Below are positions 62,940 to 64,000 of a stretch of 64,000 nucleotides of DNA, piece after piece. Under the pieces are notes generated by a model. That model saw only the letters and a program-made list of their open reading frames with translations, did no database searches and was not told the DNA's origin. Position 1 is the first letter of the stretch, and the number at the start of each line of letters is the position of its first letter. The translations under genes were made by a program, and so were the position numbers. The stretch comes from Rhynchospora pubera (lineage: Eukaryota > Streptophyta > Magnoliopsida > Poales > Cyperaceae), in contig CM051462.1 in the NCBI GenBank assembly GCA_028095005.1, positions 169,951,955-170,015,954 of the forward strand, in the 5' to 3' direction.

Positions 62940-63540
62940 GAATAGTATGTCCTTGTGATTCGACTGACCCTCAAGCTATACAACACAAGATTAGATCGGT
63001 AGATACGAAATAAATATATAGATTGTGTTACATAATACAGGACTTGACCTATCGAAATAAATATATGGATTGTGTTACATGTCATTATTTATTTCGTTAT
63101 GATTTTGGTTCTAAGTTTGAGATGATTATCTTTTCCACATGAGAAAAGGTTCTATAAATCTTGTCTACGCTGATTCCTGACAATGGCTGCTATACGGACT
63201 TGATCACGTTCTCTTGAATTGTGCGGGAAAAAACTAATCATCAAAAAAATCGTATGTCCCTCATTAATTCACTTATTAAGTGACGATATCTGTTTGGGCT
63301 CTTTGATGGAGATAGATTGTTTGCTAGCAACTGATACAATTATCTCTAAATCAAGAAACGTATAATCTGCAAGAATGACACATTTCTATCTTGGATTATA
63401 CGATGATATCGTGTGACATAAGAATCAAAATAGTGAAATACTTTATTCTCTCATGCATGATTGAAATACTAGCAATACACTATTTATGTGAATTGGGAAT
63501 CATCACGTGTTACTAGCAATACACTATTTATGTCATGTTT
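62940..63540 (+). mobile_element. Fragment of the Copia-type LTR family
   Basis: Shares GATGATTATCTTTTCCACAT, GATTCCTGACAATGGCTGC, TCTCTTGAATTGTG, CCCTCATTAATTCACT and GGGCTCTTTGATGGAGATAG with the LTRs at 21596-24113 and 24212-26944, in plus orientation. Both LTR termini are missing. The piece TACTAGCAATACACTATTTATG occurs twice near 63470-63535. Confidence 0.75.
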
Positions 63541-64000
63541 AGTTATTGTGTTTGTAAAAATATGAAGTTTAATTTAGTTATTTGTAATTATTTATTATTT
63601 GTATTAAAGAAGGTTAGACTTTTATTGAGTGTTGATTATTTACAAGTATATGTTGTTTTAAGGAATATGTCATTATGACACTTTTATTATCTAAAGAATA
63701 TTTTCCTAAACTTACAAAAGATGCGTACCATATTTATTTAAAACGTGGATATATTTAAAATCAATTATATAAAAAAGACTTATATTATTTTCAATGATGT
63801 CAATACAATTATATCACTTCTATTAATTATTACCAGTGCTACTTCATAACTAAAACTGTTTGAACATTTCCATTTCGTTTTATATAGTCATTTACCAATG
63901 CTACTTCATAACCAAAACCGTGTTTGAACATATCCATTTCGTTTCTATTAATTCCATACCAATTGATACAGATCTTGTACCTCCTCTTTAAACAATTAAC

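Noticed and set aside
1..64000. CRISPR array, bacterial operon or phage system
   Set aside because: Spliced plant genes throughout; the regular repeats found are a satellite and minisatellites without unique spacers.

Overview
The window is nuclear DNA from a flowering plant, almost certainly a eudicot. It has AT-rich GT-AG introns, four genes with clear plant orthologues, a plastid-derived fragment embedded in nuclear repeats, and dense plant-type MULE, hAT, Helitron and Copia elements. The order within the eudicots cannot be fixed from this sequence. About 14 kb is genic including introns. Most of the rest is layered transposable elements and tandem repeats.

Layout: (1) 1-8780, + strand: a DExH-box (DHX36-type) RNA helicase with its 5' end outside the window and a 1.26-kb Mutator-like element inside one intron. 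(2) 8.8-27 kb: no genes. It holds fold-back MITEs clustered at TA/GA microsatellites, a minisatellite, further MITEs, and two head-to-head Copia-type LTRs. One LTR contains a hAT element; the other contains a hAT element and a plastid 4.5S-5S rDNA fragment that itself holds a MULE-type MITE. (3) 27.5-32.3 kb, + strand: a complete base-exchange phosphatidylserine synthase gene in 12 coding exons, followed at 33.4 kb by a frameshifted syntaxin (SYP13-like) fragment. (4) 35.1-40.3 kb: two minisatellites and a diverged satellite with a period near 171 bp, interrupted by a probable Helitron. (5) 41-45 kb: two small hAT elements with 8-bp target duplications, a MITE and a long hairpin. (6) 45.7-58.3 kb, - strand: two paralogous GT61 glycosyltransferases that look like Golgi type II membrane proteins. 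They are separated by a MULE nested inside another MULE; the inner one carries LINE reverse-transcriptase debris. (7) 58.9-64 kb: MITEs, a weak gene-like GC-rich patch and a third LTR fragment.

The genes are independent housekeeping or cell-wall loci, not an operon. The GT61 pair is a tandem duplication whose members share a catalytic region but differ in the number of short phase-1 exons encoding the stem. No new defence or metabolic system is visible. The most unusual items are the symmetric exon multiplication in the GT61 stem, several multi-level transposon nests whose target-site duplications can be read directly, and the 171-bp satellite. All exon coordinates are read by eye from splice consensus and homology; every multi-exon model sums to an intact reading frame.
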